Counted from the stretch's first letter, positions 37,492-47,375 are shown. The stretch is 64,000 bases of DNA from Maribacter polysiphoniae (GCF_003148665.1 NZ_QGGQ01000004.1:372001-436000); one strand, 5' to 3'. Program-made: numbers and translations. The notes: a model not told the origin generated them from the letters alone.

Positions 37492-39048
37492 ATGAAAAAA
37501 GTATTAAAAGTATTAGGCCTTCTGATTTTATTGATTGCCTTAATCATTGGCGGTATTTTTATCTATAACTGGCGCGATAGACACCCCAATTATAACATTG
37601 ACCTGAAAACGATAAGCCAAAACCCTAGCCCCATAAAAGCCGGTTTTGCCAAACGCCCCATAACCCCGACTATTGTTGACACATGGAATGATGCCAATGG
37701 TGATAACAAATACAACGAGAAGGATGGGGACACCTATAACGACAATAACGACAATGGCACTTTTGATGCTTTCTGGATAGCCGGGATGAGCAATGCCAAA
37801 CCTGCCCAAGGTGTTCATGATGATGTATGGTCGAGGGTAATGGTACTCGACGATGGTAAAAGTCGTGTTGCGATGGTATCCTTGGATGCCATTGGGTTCT
37901 TACATGGTGATATCATTGATATAAGAAAAAGGATCCCTAAGGAATTAGGTATCGATTATACCCTAATCGCTTCAACCCATACCCACGAAAGTAACGACCT
38001 GGTCGGTATTTGGGGTGAAAACATGTTCAATTCAGGGGTAAACCCGGAAATGTTGGAGTACGTCAAAGAACAAACTGTTGCTGCCGTTACCGAAGCGGTT
38101 AACAATCTTCGATCGGCAAAACTGGTTTTTGCTGAAGATTTAACGGAAAGGGATTCCGTACTGATCAAAGACACCCGGAAACCCATTGTAAAAGCTACTG
38201 GAATCCATTTAATGCAAGTTCTTGACGCCAATACCGATGCGACTTTAGGTACGCTTATCAATTGGTCTAACCACCCGGAAACGTTGTGGAGTCAAAACCT
38301 TTTGATCAGCTCCGATTTCCCCCATTATGTGAGGGAGGCCATTGAAAATGGGGTTTATAGTAACAATGAGCTTAAAGAGAAAGGTTTAGGAGGAGTCGCC
38401 ATTTATTTCTCAGGGGTTATAGGTGGATTAATGGCCCCCCATCCTTCCATTTCCATTGAAGACCCTTATACGGGGGAATCCTTCGCTTTGCCCACTTATG
38501 AAAAAACAAAGGCGTTAGGGGACCAATTGGCACTAATGTCTTTGGAAGCTTTACGTAAAAGAGGCGATACCATGGCTACCTCAAATATTTCATTACGGGC
38601 TAAAACAATCTTGGCCCCTTTGGACAATACAACGTTTAAGATCGCAAGTGGCATTGGATTGATAAAAATGGGGGTCCCCGAATATTTTAAAACCCGTACC
38701 GAGGTCGGGGCCATTCGAATCGGACCTGCCATGTTCCTGAGTATTCCGGGAGAAATCTATCCTGAAATCATTTTTGGGGGCGTTGAAGCACCTGAAGGGC
38801 GGGAATTCGACATACAACCCTTAGAGACCCCCCCTATCCAAGAATTCATCAAAGACAAATACAAATTCTATTTAGGACTTTCGAACGATGAAATCGGGTA
38901 TATTATACCGAAAAGTGAATGGGACACCGAAGAACCTTACCTCTATCTGGATAAGCGCGATACGTATGGGGAAGAAAATTCCCTGGGTCCTGAGACTGGC
39001 CCCCTTATCTATAACTCCCTAATAGAGGTCATTAACGATTTGGAATAA
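37492..39048 (+). CDS. Neutral ceramidase-like hydrolase 3 with Asp-rich loop, membrane-anchored
   Basis: 518 aa with a signal-anchor (about 5-26). Zinc ligands are conserved: THTHES (162-167), WSNHPE (His261), IPGEIYPE and the Tyr in IGYIIPKSEW. The nucleophile motif reads SGVIGGLMAPH (307-317), with Met in place of Ser. An insertion at residues about 65-92 is full of Asp and Asn (DANGDNKYNEKDGDTYNDNN) and looks like a calcium-binding loop absent from the other two copies. Last gene of the rightward operon; it converges with the HAD gene with only 8 bp between. Confidence 0.8.
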   Translation: MKKVLKVLGLLILLIALIIGGIFIYNWRDRHPNYNIDLKTISQNPSPIKAGFAKRPITPTIVDTWNDANGDNKYNEKDGDTYNDNNDNGTFDAFWIAGMSNAKPAQGVHDDVWSRVMVLDDGKSRVAMVSLDAIGFLHGDIIDIRKRIPKELGIDYTLIASTHTHESNDLVGIWGENMFNSGVNPEMLEYVKEQTVAAVTEAVNNLRSAKLVFAEDLTERDSVLIKDTRKPIVKATGIHLMQVLDANTDATLGTLINWSNHPETLWSQNLLISSDFPHYVREAIENGVYSNNELKEKGLGGVAIYFSGVIGGLMAPHPSISIEDPYTGESFALPTYEKTKALGDQLALMSLEALRKRGDTMATSNISLRAKTILAPLDNTTFKIASGIGLIKMGVPEYFKTRTEVGAIRIGPAMFLSIPGEIYPEIIFGGVEAPEGREFDIQPLETPPIQEFIKDKYKFYLGLSNDEIGYIIPKSEWDTEEPYLYLDKRDTYGEENSLGPETGPLIYNSLIEVINDLE

Positions 39049-39056
39049 ATCGATGC

Positions 39057-39710
39057 CTAAGCATTGAACTTGCTTATAAAATCGACGGTGATATCGGAAT
39101 AGGCCGATATAATACGATCGGCAAGGGTCAATCGATCAGGCTTTTCACTATTCGTTATAGCAACACATGCCATACCCGCTGCCTTGGCCGATTTCACCCC
39201 ATTTTCAGAATCTTCGATAACCAAACACCTATCGGGCTGGACACCTAGCTTTTCCGCAGTAAGCACATAGGGTTCTGGGTCGGGTTTTCCTTTTTGAACA
39301 TCCTGGGAAGTTACCACCACTTCAAAATAGGGATGGAGTTTCAATAAGTCAATGACCGCACTTGCCTCCTCGTAGGTAGAGCTTGTCGTTAAAGCGAGAT
39401 TGTAGTTTTCATGTAGTCTTTTGATCAAATCAAGGACCCCATCAAAAATTTTGAGATTGTCTTTGACCAAAATCGTGTAATAGCGTGTTTTGGAAGCCAT
39501 CAAATCATTTATTTCCACATGTGCGATACCATAGGTCTCCATAATATCCTTAAACGCGGAAACATCGGTTCTTCCCAAACAGAACTTTCGATAAATTTCA
39601 GGGGACATTTCAAAGCCTATTTCCTTAAAAGCCCTTTCCGTGGCCAATTCATGGCAATCCTCGTCATCGGTAATGACCCCGTTCATATCAAAAATGATGG
39701 TCGTTATCAT
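39057..39710 (-). CDS. HAD-superfamily phosphatase/beta-phosphoglucomutase-like protein
   Basis: 217 aa, cytoplasmic. HAD motif I reads DMNGVITDDE: the nucleophile Asp8 is present, but the usual second Asp (general acid/base, DxD) is Asn10. Motif II is LTTSST, motif III Lys is in QKGKPDPEPY and motif IV is VIEDSENGVKSA. The cap type and length fit the beta-PGM/sugar phosphatase subfamily. It overlaps the preceding aldolase gene by 23 bp, so the two work on the same metabolite. The Asn10 change may slow aspartyl-phosphate hydrolysis and favour phosphotransfer, which is an inference. Confidence 0.85.
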   Translation of the reverse strand: MITTIIFDMNGVITDDEDCHELATERAFKEIGFEMSPEIYRKFCLGRTDVSAFKDIMETYGIAHVEINDLMASKTRYYTILVKDNLKIFDGVLDLIKRLHENYNLALTTSSTYEEASAVIDLLKLHPYFEVVVTSQDVQKGKPDPEPYVLTAEKLGVQPDRCLVIEDSENGVKSAKAAGMACVAITNSEKPDRLTLADRIISAYSDITVDFISKFNA

Positions 39711-40620
39711 AATCTAATTTTAATTTTGCCTCTAGTTCCAGAATGCGGTTTATATGTTTATTGGCAATTTCCTGATGCACCCGGTCAAAGGGCAAACAGG
39801 GTTGTCTAACATTTGGCGTCGGGTATATCCCCTGTCTGTATAAAAGCTGTTTGAAAAAATTAATGGAAATATCCAAATGCTGGTTTGAGAAAGCCAAAAT
39901 CGGTACGATCTGTCTGAACAATTTTTCGGATTCATTGATCTTACCTTGCTCAAACAACCTATAAATGGCCGTATATATAAAGTGCATTCCTGTGGGCATG
40001 AAGGCATGAACACCCCTTTGCAGCCCCTCGATCATTTGCGATACGGCCCACCCGCCACTAACATTCAGGCGCCCCTTGGTCAATTCCAAGATCCGTGAAT
40101 ATTTAATGCCTGCCGGAACCGTTTCAATTTTAAGACAACGAAAAGACGCTACATTCTCAAATAGTTCGCATATAAGATCGTCAGGTAAGCCATAACCCGT
40201 GGCATCCCAATCCTGAAGCATGATCATTTGGGGACCAAGTGCCGCCAATTCATAAAAGTGTGCTTTGAAACGCTCTTCGCCATCGTATGGGATTTGGAAC
40301 AATACATTATCGCACCCCAATGCAAGATACTGCCGCAGCAATATTTTACTTTTAGCCAAATCGGTTTCCCCTGCCCCTGCAATTACGGGAACCTTGCCAT
40401 TTACCGTTTCAAGCACGGTAGCCACCATTCCGAGGCGTTCACTATCGGACAACTTGTAAACCTCTGCGGCCATCGCCGGAACCAAAAAACCTGCCACTCC
40501 GGCACCTAAGGCCTCCTTTACATGGTTGCTAAGCGCCCCGTGATCAATAGTATCATTACGGTCAAAAGGTGTATTGAGTACGGTAACGATGCCCCTTAGG
40601 GGATAGGTTTCTTTTTTCAA
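39688..40620 (-). CDS. Divergent DHDPS-family aldolase
   Basis: 310 aa. The only plausible start is TTG at 40620: an in-frame stop lies just upstream and the next Met is at residue 50. The barrel and Schiff-base Lys164 (CLKIETVPAG) are conserved. The GTTGE motif is replaced by VPAMAAE (47-53), and the catalytic Tyr motif YNxP is replaced by LQDWD (135-139). It therefore belongs to an uncharacterised branch of the family, perhaps with a different proton relay. It follows the purple acid phosphatase genes by 44 bp and overlaps the HAD gene. Possible role: cleaving a 2-keto-sugar acid freed from the glycan. Confidence 0.82.
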   Translation of the reverse strand: MKKETYPLRGIVTVLNTPFDRNDTIDHGALSNHVKEALGAGVAGFLVPAMAAEVYKLSDSERLGMVATVLETVNGKVPVIAGAGETDLAKSKILLRQYLALGCDNVLFQIPYDGEERFKAHFYELAALGPQMIMLQDWDATGYGLPDDLICELFENVASFRCLKIETVPAGIKYSRILELTKGRLNVSGGWAVSQMIEGLQRGVHAFMPTGMHFIYTAIYRLFEQGKINESEKLFRQIVPILAFSNQHLDISINFFKQLLYRQGIYPTPNVRQPCLPFDRVHQEIANKHINRILELEAKLKLDYDNDHHF

Positions 40621-40664
40621 AATATTTAAGGGTAATTGTTCTTTTTACTACACACGGTTAACGA

Positions 40665-42971
40665 TTATTTATGGATCAATTCAAAATAGTCCATGATTCC
40701 TCCGTCCGAACCGTCACCATTCATTTTACGTGCGGTACATTTTAAGTGTTTTCCATCAATCTCGAAAACAACATAGTGATATTCATAAAATTCCCCAGCA
40801 TCGGTATTGTCATTATCCTTTACCGCCTTATGGTCTGGGTAATCTATTTGTTCCCATTCAGAATATTTGTGGTTATCCAGATTGGATCCCCCTCCTCCCG
40901 ATATAATATAAGTCGCATTATTGCCCTTGCCCGTTTTGGGATCATAAGGAGGATGGGGCAATCCCCTCTCATAGTCATGTGTATGGCCACTTAAGACAAC
41001 ATCTACCTTATTCGCCTCCATTAAAGGGACAATATACTTACGCAAAGGTGGTTCCCCGTCATATGGACCTCCCGACCAAGCTTCGGAATACGGTGGTTGG
41101 TGCATTAAGGTAAATATCCATTCGCTGTTTTTCTGGGCTTTTTTAAGGTCGTCCACAAACCAGTTGTATTGTTGGCTGTGAACAGTGATACCCTCACCCT
41201 CCTCAAAATTGGACTTATTGGGATCTAGAAAAATGAAATGAGAATTCCCATAGTCCACTGAAAAGTAATATTCCGTACTCCCAGGAGAATTACGTGGGTG
41301 ATCGACATACTTTTCAAAAGGCGGAACTATCCGATCTTCACCATACCCCCCATATTCGTGGTTTCCGATGGAAATATAGGTGGGGGTGGTGCCACTAACA
41401 TGGCGTAGTGGATAAAAATATTCATCGATCCAACCCGTCAGGTTTGTACCCGTAGATACCACATCACCAACATTCAAGATAATATCGGCTTGTTCAAGTG
41501 CCATCATTTTAACCAGATTGTCGTGCACTTTCGGATAAGACCGATTGTCTCCATAAACAATAACCTTGATCGGGGCATCTTTGGGCTTTCTGGTTCTAAA
41601 CGTCTTCAATTCACTACGCAAATTGGCCGATTCGACCCTATAGGTATAAGTCTCATTGGGTTTAAGACCTACCAGAGTGATTTCGTGCATGGTTTTTGGA
41701 ATTTCATTCTCAACGACTTCATGATCCAATTCACCGTTTTTCCCATAAACAACCTTTCCATAGGTAGGATATACCGTTTCCCACATCACGGTAATGGACT
41801 CCTCCTGCAAATTCTGTAAATAAGGGGGTATTACAAAGGCTGGTGATTCCTGAAGTTGTACCTCCGCACTTTCAAGCGCACTATTGGTAAAAGCCAATCT
41901 CGTTGCTAGATCGAGTGTTCGTGTTCGCTGTAATGTCTGGGAAAATTCATGGATTACCCCCATATTTGGTTTTGGGTGTCTTTCACAATAACGATCCAAT
42001 CGATTTAGGGCCGAATTGACCTCTTCCAAGGTCTTTTTAAGTTGATAGGCCTCATCGCTTACCAAACGTACCTTTCGCAGATCGCCCGAACCCCATTCAT
42101 TGAATACTTTTATGGCAATCCATAAGGCATCCCCAACATGTGCCGAGTTACTGAGCACAATATTCCCTTCTCCCCCGGTAAATCGCTGCCGTAATTTACC
42201 ATTGACCCAGATTTCACCCCTATCATTGGCATTGACCGTTAGTCGCAATGTCCTATCCTTTACTTGGAAGGTGTCTATGGACTCCGGAATTCTTAATTTG
42301 GTCCGATACCAAGCATGGGTATATTCACCACGCCAACTCTTGCCGGCACTCCTTTCTTCCCAGGAGGAATCATCAAATGCGATTTCCGATGCCTTATCGT
42401 TGGCTTTGTGCTTGAATTTCCAATCGACTACATCTATGCCTTCCACGGGCAAAGGAAAATTCAAACCACTCATAAAAAGGGCATATCCCCTGGGCATTCC
42501 CGTAATTCGGGCATTATAAAAACGACTGTTATAATTACCGTTCTTGGTTTTTATCTGTATCGTATATTTTTTCCCTTCCTTAGCCGCTTCGGCCAATATC
42601 CCCTTTCCTGAATACCCGCTTGCCAAAAACAATTCCCTGCCATTTACATAGACCTGTGCCTGTGGTGAAACATTAATATGAAGGACAAGATCGTAACCAG
42701 CGAGGTATTTCGGAACAATAACTTCCTGTTTAAACCACTTTATTCCATTCTTCTCCCAAAAAGGTTTGTTCAATGTTTCCGGTTTCCAGAGCTGGGGCGT
42801 ATCAGCCAACACCTCTTTCAAAGTCAAGTCCCCTTCATGGGCTTGCCATTGTTCAATTTCCAGATAAGGATGGGACTCCGATTTTTGTACGATTGTATCT
42901 TTTTGGGCTGATAATATCATCGTCCAAAAAAATAAGGTCAAAACTAAATACTTACTATGTATAACTTCCAT
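40665..42971 (-). CDS. Multidomain purple acid phosphatase with galactose-binding-like N-terminus (PAP2)
   Basis: 768 aa with a signal peptide to about residue 22. Residues about 45-160 and 180-320 look like two galactose-binding/jelly-roll domains of the type found in sialate O-acetylesterases and GH2-like enzymes ([28 protein letters not shown]). A helical linker and an Fn3-like domain ([17 protein letters not shown]) follow. The phosphatase domain has [33 protein letters not shown] and [10 protein letters not shown], which supply the dimetal ligands. The carbohydrate-binding-like half suggests it removes phosphate from a sugar polymer. It follows PAP3 by 73 bp. Confidence 0.85.
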   Translation of the reverse strand: MEVIHSKYLVLTLFFWTMILSAQKDTIVQKSESHPYLEIEQWQAHEGDLTLKEVLADTPQLWKPETLNKPFWEKNGIKWFKQEVIVPKYLAGYDLVLHINVSPQAQVYVNGRELFLASGYSGKGILAEAAKEGKKYTIQIKTKNGNYNSRFYNARITGMPRGYALFMSGLNFPLPVEGIDVVDWKFKHKANDKASEIAFDDSSWEERSAGKSWRGEYTHAWYRTKLRIPESIDTFQVKDRTLRLTVNANDRGEIWVNGKLRQRFTGGEGNIVLSNSAHVGDALWIAIKVFNEWGSGDLRKVRLVSDEAYQLKKTLEEVNSALNRLDRYCERHPKPNMGVIHEFSQTLQRTRTLDLATRLAFTNSALESAEVQLQESPAFVIPPYLQNLQEESITVMWETVYPTYGKVVYGKNGELDHEVVENEIPKTMHEITLVGLKPNETYTYRVESANLRSELKTFRTRKPKDAPIKVIVYGDNRSYPKVHDNLVKMMALEQADIILNVGDVVSTGTNLTGWIDEYFYPLRHVSGTTPTYISIGNHEYGGYGEDRIVPPFEKYVDHPRNSPGSTEYYFSVDYGNSHFIFLDPNKSNFEEGEGITVHSQQYNWFVDDLKKAQKNSEWIFTLMHQPPYSEAWSGGPYDGEPPLRKYIVPLMEANKVDVVLSGHTHDYERGLPHPPYDPKTGKGNNATYIISGGGGSNLDNHKYSEWEQIDYPDHKAVKDNDNTDAGEFYEYHYVVFEIDGKHLKCTARKMNGDGSDGGIMDYFELIHK

Positions 42972-43044
42972 TACTTGATTTAATAATAATTTAAAGGCAA
43001 CCCATTAAGGTATAAAAACAACAGGGTCAAAATTGGTTCATTGG

Positions 43045-44178
43045 TTATTTAATCGTCCTTCTTTCCACCTTAATGGTATCAAACTCGTTGCCTTCAATAT
43101 CGAACACATGCAATACGGCTTCATCCTGTTCAACTTCAACATTGATAAAGTGCTCTATTTTTTTATAATTAAGGGTTTCCGGCTGTACGGCATCAATATC
43201 ATATAATGGCGCCCCTGCCCCTGCTGATGTGATAAAATGAACCCCCTTGTCATATGCATGGTGGTAATGATGGTCATGGCCATTTAAAAATACCTGTACG
43301 CCATATCGACTAAAAATATCGCCCCAAAAAGCACGGACCTTCTTTGACTCTTCCACACGACTTTTTTTCACACTGTATAAAGGGGTGTGCTGAAAAATAA
43401 AAACGAATCCTGCCTCACGGTTCAATTCCAAGACCTGTTCCAACCATTCCTTTTGTTTCTTTAGATATTCAATGCCCGATTCTTCCCAATAGGTATCTTC
43501 CATGCCCTCGGATGTGAAAGCGGGTATCGTTGTCCTTAAACCTTCACTATCCAATACAACGAACAACGCATCACCCACGGTAAAATAGTAGTAGCGTTCA
43601 TTGTAGGGAAGGTCAAAAAAATCGTAATAATAGGGTGAATCCTTTTCATGATTGCCCAATACCGGATAGTAGGGCGTATTGGTCATAAAATCCTTATTGA
43701 TCTTAAAAAAAGACTCCCAATCGCGCATTGAAAGTCCGTTGGCAACCAAATCCCCTGAATTCACAATAAACCTTGGATTTAGTTGCCCTACCTGTTCGAT
43801 TATTCTCTTATGGACATTGTTTCTACTGCGTGTATCCCCTATTGCTACAAAATTAAAAGGTATGCTTTTATCCGGATACGTCCGCAACTTACCTTTTCCC
43901 TCATCGCTACCGTCATTCAAAACATCATAAACATATTCAGTGTCCGGTTCTAAATTGGCCAAATGTATTTTATGTTGTTTAAATTCCCGGATTGTGTCTT
44001 TTTCCCCCGCTATATCCGTAATGGTCATCTCACCCTCAAGGGTCGACCAACATATGGTCGCATCTTTTGTACTCATTTGTTGGATATAAGGTCCGAAGGC
44101 AATCTTATCACTGGTTTGCCCTGCAAGCTGTAGGATGGTAAAGAATAAAAAAAGTGTAATTGGAATCGTATTTTTCAT
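43045..44178 (-). CDS. Secreted purple acid phosphatase-like metallophosphoesterase (PAP3)
   Basis: 377 aa from ATG 44178, which starts a signal peptide (ends about residue 21, LAGQ). The frame is open 17 codons further upstream without signal features. A short Fn3-like domain (about 22-95) leads into the catalytic part: AIGDTRSR, NSGDLVANG, GNHEKDS, FQHTPLYS and NGHDHHYHH. These give the full set of dimetal ligands. First gene of the leftward PAP3-PAP2-aldolase-HAD operon, preceded by TATATTTG at 44266-44273. Probably periplasmic. Its closeness to PAP2 suggests sequential action on the same phosphorylated substrate. Confidence 0.87.
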   Translation of the reverse strand: MKNTIPITLFLFFTILQLAGQTSDKIAFGPYIQQMSTKDATICWSTLEGEMTITDIAGEKDTIREFKQHKIHLANLEPDTEYVYDVLNDGSDEGKGKLRTYPDKSIPFNFVAIGDTRSRNNVHKRIIEQVGQLNPRFIVNSGDLVANGLSMRDWESFFKINKDFMTNTPYYPVLGNHEKDSPYYYDFFDLPYNERYYYFTVGDALFVVLDSEGLRTTIPAFTSEGMEDTYWEESGIEYLKKQKEWLEQVLELNREAGFVFIFQHTPLYSVKKSRVEESKKVRAFWGDIFSRYGVQVFLNGHDHHYHHAYDKGVHFITSAGAGAPLYDIDAVQPETLNYKKIEHFINVEVEQDEAVLHVFDIEGNEFDTIKVERRTIK

Positions 44179-44510
44179 GGTATCGGTTATAAGAAGTTTA
44201 TTTCTGTTTATGAAATGAAGTTTACACAATAGCTTAAATCGATTGAACCTTCCTTAGTCATGTAACAAATATATTCAACCCAAACAAAGACGTATTAGTT
44301 TATCTTATTTGAAACCTATGTTATTTTAACCATTCACTCTTTTCAATTGCTCTATTTTTGTTTATGAAGTTAAAATTCCAACACATTGAATAACCAGAAT
44401 TATAGATTCAGTGAAGGATCTATTTCGATACACTGGATTAATTCATATTGAAGTACCCGTATTCTGAGTTGAAATCCATATCTTCTTGACATCTTTTATC
44501 AATTGATTTT
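44179..44510. promoter_or_regulatory. Divergent control region between PAP3 operon and cytochrome/VCBS gene
   Basis: These 332 bp contain no gene. The minus strand carries the -7 element TATATTTG (44273 to 44266) for PAP3, 88 bp from its start. The plus strand carries the palindrome ATGTTATTTTAAC (44318-44330) followed by TATTTTTG (44353-44360) for the cytochrome gene. The palindrome could serve both promoters. Confidence 0.55.
44318..44360 (+). promoter_or_regulatory. Promoter with GTTA-TTT-TAAC palindrome, before the cytochrome c/VCBS gene
   Basis: ATGTTATTTTAAC at 44318-44330 starts exactly 35 bp before the -7 element TATTTTTG (44353-44360). There is no TTTG at the -33 position, where the palindrome sits slightly upstream. 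With a start point 5-7 bp past the -7 element, the palindrome is centred near -41, the usual place for an activator that contacts RNA polymerase. The same 13-mer with the same 35-bp offset occurs before the GH92 gene. Confidence 0.55.
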
Positions 44511-46088
44511 ATGAAGCTTTTTTGTGTTTCCCTTTTATTTTTTACCTTATTTGTATCCTGCAAGGAAGAACCTAAAAGCAGTATTGTTCTACCTATTGAA
44601 CCCAAGGCAACACTCTTGGGTGGGGACCAATTGGCAAAAGCACAATGTGCCGCTTGCCATCAATTTGTTCCTCCCCAGGTATTATCCAAATCAATATGGA
44701 AGGAAGATGTACTACCGGCCATGGGGCACCGATTGGGTATATTCAATGGTAGCAGACCACCAGATAGTATTTTTGGTTCTCCCCGGAATGCCATTATTGT
44801 CAAAAAAGCGAATATTTATCCGGAAACACCCCTATTGGCAAAGGCCGACTGGCAAAAAATCGTGGATTATTATATTGAAAACGCCCCAGATTCCCTTTTA
44901 CCCCAAAAAAGAAACCATACTATCAAAATAGGGCTTAAACACTTCAAGTACAAAGAACCTTCCTATGCCCATCCTCCACCTTTAACCGCAATGGTTAAAA
45001 TAAGGACCCATAAAAAGGGACTTGTTTTTAGTGATGGCAAGCGCAACAACAATGTGCTCACCTTTCTTGGTCCTGATCTGAAGTTTAGGAAGAATCTGCT
45101 TTTTAAAAACACCCCCGTCCATTTCCATGAAGATTCAGATACAATCTATTTGACTACAATCGGCAAGAACATTTTCCCTCATGATACCCATGACGGGGCC
45201 ATACAGAAAATCGTTGATTCTAAAAAAGGTCAAGACCAAATAATCGTAAAACCTGTTATTGAAGAACTTCAACGCCCTGTTTTTATGGCTTATGGCGATT
45301 TGAACAATGATGGAAAAGAAGATATCGTAGCCTGTGAATATGGGGACCTAACGGGAAAATTGGTGTGGTATGAAAATCAGGGGGACTCCAAGTACATCCC
45401 AAAACCACTAATGAATAAGCCAGGGGCTATAACCGCGATTATCAATGACTACAATGCAGATGGCCTAAACGATATCTTTGTACTGATGGCCCAAGGGGAC
45501 GAAGGTATTTTTTATTTTGAGAATAAGGGTGATGGCTCCTTCTTTGGGAAAAGATTATTTACCTTTTCCCCCCTCAATGGCAGTCAATATATGGAGCTTG
45601 GTGATTTCAACAATGATGGCCATAGCGACATTCTATATGTCTGCGGGGATAATGCGGACAAAACCCCGATTCTTAAAGATTATCATGGTATTTATATTTT
45701 CTTGAATGACGGAAACCTGAATTTCACCCAAGGATATTTTTACCAACAAAATGGGGCCTACAAAGCCATGGCAAGGGATTTTGACCTTGATGGGGATTTG
45801 GATATTGCGGCAATTTCATTTTTCCCGGATTACTTGAACCATCCTAAAGAAAGTTTTGTATACCTTGAAAACATAGGTGATTTGACCTTCAAGGATTTCT
45901 CCTTTCCTGAAGCAACAAATGGACGGTGGATCACTATGGATGTCGGGGATATTGATGACGATGGGGATATTGACATCGCCTTAGGTTCCTTTGTTTACTT
46001 TATAGCGAAAGGTGATACTACGGGATTGAGCAAAAAATGGCTTAAAGAAAGTCCTTCCGTCATTTTGCTCGAAAACACACTTAAGTAA
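44511..46088 (+). CDS. Cytochrome c-like/VCBS-repeat fusion lipoprotein
   Basis: 525 aa with lipobox FVSC (Cys17). A small c-type haem domain carries CAACH (46-50) and a probable axial Met71 in PAMGHRLG, and ends near residue 135. The remainder is a propeller with VCBS/FG-GAP calcium loops (DLNNDGKEDI, DYNADGLNDI, DFNNDGHSDI, DFDLDGDLDI, DIDDDGDIDI). The fusion of a single haem with a binding propeller suggests electron delivery at the surface or a redox sensor or adaptor. It stands alone next to the Tat-exported Gfo/Idh genes, which may pass electrons. Role not established. Confidence 0.82.
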   Translation: MKLFCVSLLFFTLFVSCKEEPKSSIVLPIEPKATLLGGDQLAKAQCAACHQFVPPQVLSKSIWKEDVLPAMGHRLGIFNGSRPPDSIFGSPRNAIIVKKANIYPETPLLAKADWQKIVDYYIENAPDSLLPQKRNHTIKIGLKHFKYKEPSYAHPPPLTAMVKIRTHKKGLVFSDGKRNNNVLTFLGPDLKFRKNLLFKNTPVHFHEDSDTIYLTTIGKNIFPHDTHDGAIQKIVDSKKGQDQIIVKPVIEELQRPVFMAYGDLNNDGKEDIVACEYGDLTGKLVWYENQGDSKYIPKPLMNKPGAITAIINDYNADGLNDIFVLMAQGDEGIFYFENKGDGSFFGKRLFTFSPLNGSQYMELGDFNNDGHSDILYVCGDNADKTPILKDYHGIYIFLNDGNLNFTQGYFYQQNGAYKAMARDFDLDGDLDIAAISFFPDYLNHPKESFVYLENIGDLTFKDFSFPEATNGRWITMDVGDIDDDGDIDIALGSFVYFIAKGDTTGLSKKWLKESPSVILLENTLK

Positions 46089-46221
46089 AAAGTAGCCTCG
46101 TAGCGGCCCCACCCCACAATACACCTATACGTTTAATATCGGGTCCTTTTAACAGGTCTATGGGTATAAAACAGAGCACCTTAGCTTCACTATCTATGTA
46201 TCGATATACGGTAATCCAATC

Positions 46222-47307
46222 TTAAATACCAGCGAAGTCGATATAGGCCTTGTCCAATTGGGCTTTATCAATCTTGCCATCAAAAACAGCTATTCGATAG
46301 GTAAAGGTAACCGACTCATTAGGTAGTAAAGAAAAATTCAATACCTCCTTGCCATCACTGAATATTTTTTGTCCTAGCGGATTGGCCGCAAACAAACCAT
46401 AACCACGGGCATGCCAATATGTAGGATACCCCACGTTATTTGGACTATCCATAATAACCACGGTTACATCCTTATTGTCAATGGTTCCAAAAAGCGCCAC
46501 CCATTTGGCCCTAGTACCCCATACCGCATCACCCTCAATACCCGTACTGCTTAAATAATGTCCATTGACCCCTTCATTATCCAAAACGGGCACATCGGTC
46601 TTATTCCCTTGGGCATCACTGAGTGTCACGGGCTTTTTACTAGGGTGCTCCAGTCCACGAGCGGTACGAATAGCTATCATCCCTTCTTTGTTATCCTTAA
46701 AAACGATAGGGTCGTCCAATGCTTTTAGGGTAACTACCCGATCAATAATCCGTTCTCCATTTTTAGCATAAAAAACAAATTTGGTATCTTCTTCCAACAT
46801 TATGGAACCGTCGGGTTTCAACCAATTGGCCGCTACTTCCAAATCAGCCTTCCCGGCACCTCCATCCATGGCAATAATTCGATCATGCCGAATGGTTCCC
46901 ATTTTATCACTTTGTTCTTCGGGAATGGCATCCGAATTGTTCCAAAAATCCAACCCGTTTACATCACCGTAATTGAACCATGCCCCTATATGGTGCGGAT
47001 GATCGGTACGCTCCTTTCCTTTTGGTGCTATGGGATAACCGCGGGTAATGGTTGCTCCGTTGGCTGCATTGATAGGATAGAGCGTAGTTTTTTTAAGAAC
47101 CGGAAGGTCATCGGTATACAAATAGGATGTAAATAATTTTCCATCGACCAAAACATCAATTTTAGCCTCATTCGTGTTATCTGTCACCTCTATATTATGC
47201 TTCCCGACTTTTACGACTTCGCCCATTTTCTTTTGTTCCTGTTTGCAACTATAAAAGCCAAGGGCCAAAAAAGTAACAACAAAAAGTGATGTTCTAATTT
47301 TCTTCAT
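46222..47307 (-). CDS. DUF6807 (PmoA-like) lipoprotein
   Basis: 361 aa from ATG 47307 (an in-frame TTG at 47313 is less likely), with lipobox FYSC (Cys21). The family is recognised by the YPINAANGATITRGYPI block, DHPHHIGAWFNYGDVNGLDFW (about 100-120) and YWHARGYGLFAANPLG near the C-terminus. It is annotated as methane oxygenase PmoA-related in databases, a name that does not reflect a shown function. The paired His residues (DHPHH) and Trp-rich loop could form a metal or sugar site. It follows the Tat-exported Gfo/Idh gene by 68 bp, a pairing common in Bacteroidota and Planctomycetota sugar loci. Confidence 0.85.
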   Translation of the reverse strand: MKKIRTSLFVVTFLALGFYSCKQEQKKMGEVVKVGKHNIEVTDNTNEAKIDVLVDGKLFTSYLYTDDLPVLKKTTLYPINAANGATITRGYPIAPKGKERTDHPHHIGAWFNYGDVNGLDFWNNSDAIPEEQSDKMGTIRHDRIIAMDGGAGKADLEVAANWLKPDGSIMLEEDTKFVFYAKNGERIIDRVVTLKALDDPIVFKDNKEGMIAIRTARGLEHPSKKPVTLSDAQGNKTDVPVLDNEGVNGHYLSSTGIEGDAVWGTRAKWVALFGTIDNKDVTVVIMDSPNNVGYPTYWHARGYGLFAANPLGQKIFSDGKEVLNFSLLPNESVTFTYRIAVFDGKIDKAQLDKAYIDFAGI

Positions 47308-47375
47308 CTTCAAAAATTATAAATTTTTAATTATTCCTATTTTCTATCCTTCATTCACCCGAATCGCAAGTATTT

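Noticed and set aside
46222-47307. Methane monooxygenase subunit (PmoA)
   Set aside because: The database label PmoA for this family is misleading: the protein is a soluble lipoprotein without membrane helices or PmoC/PmoB partners.
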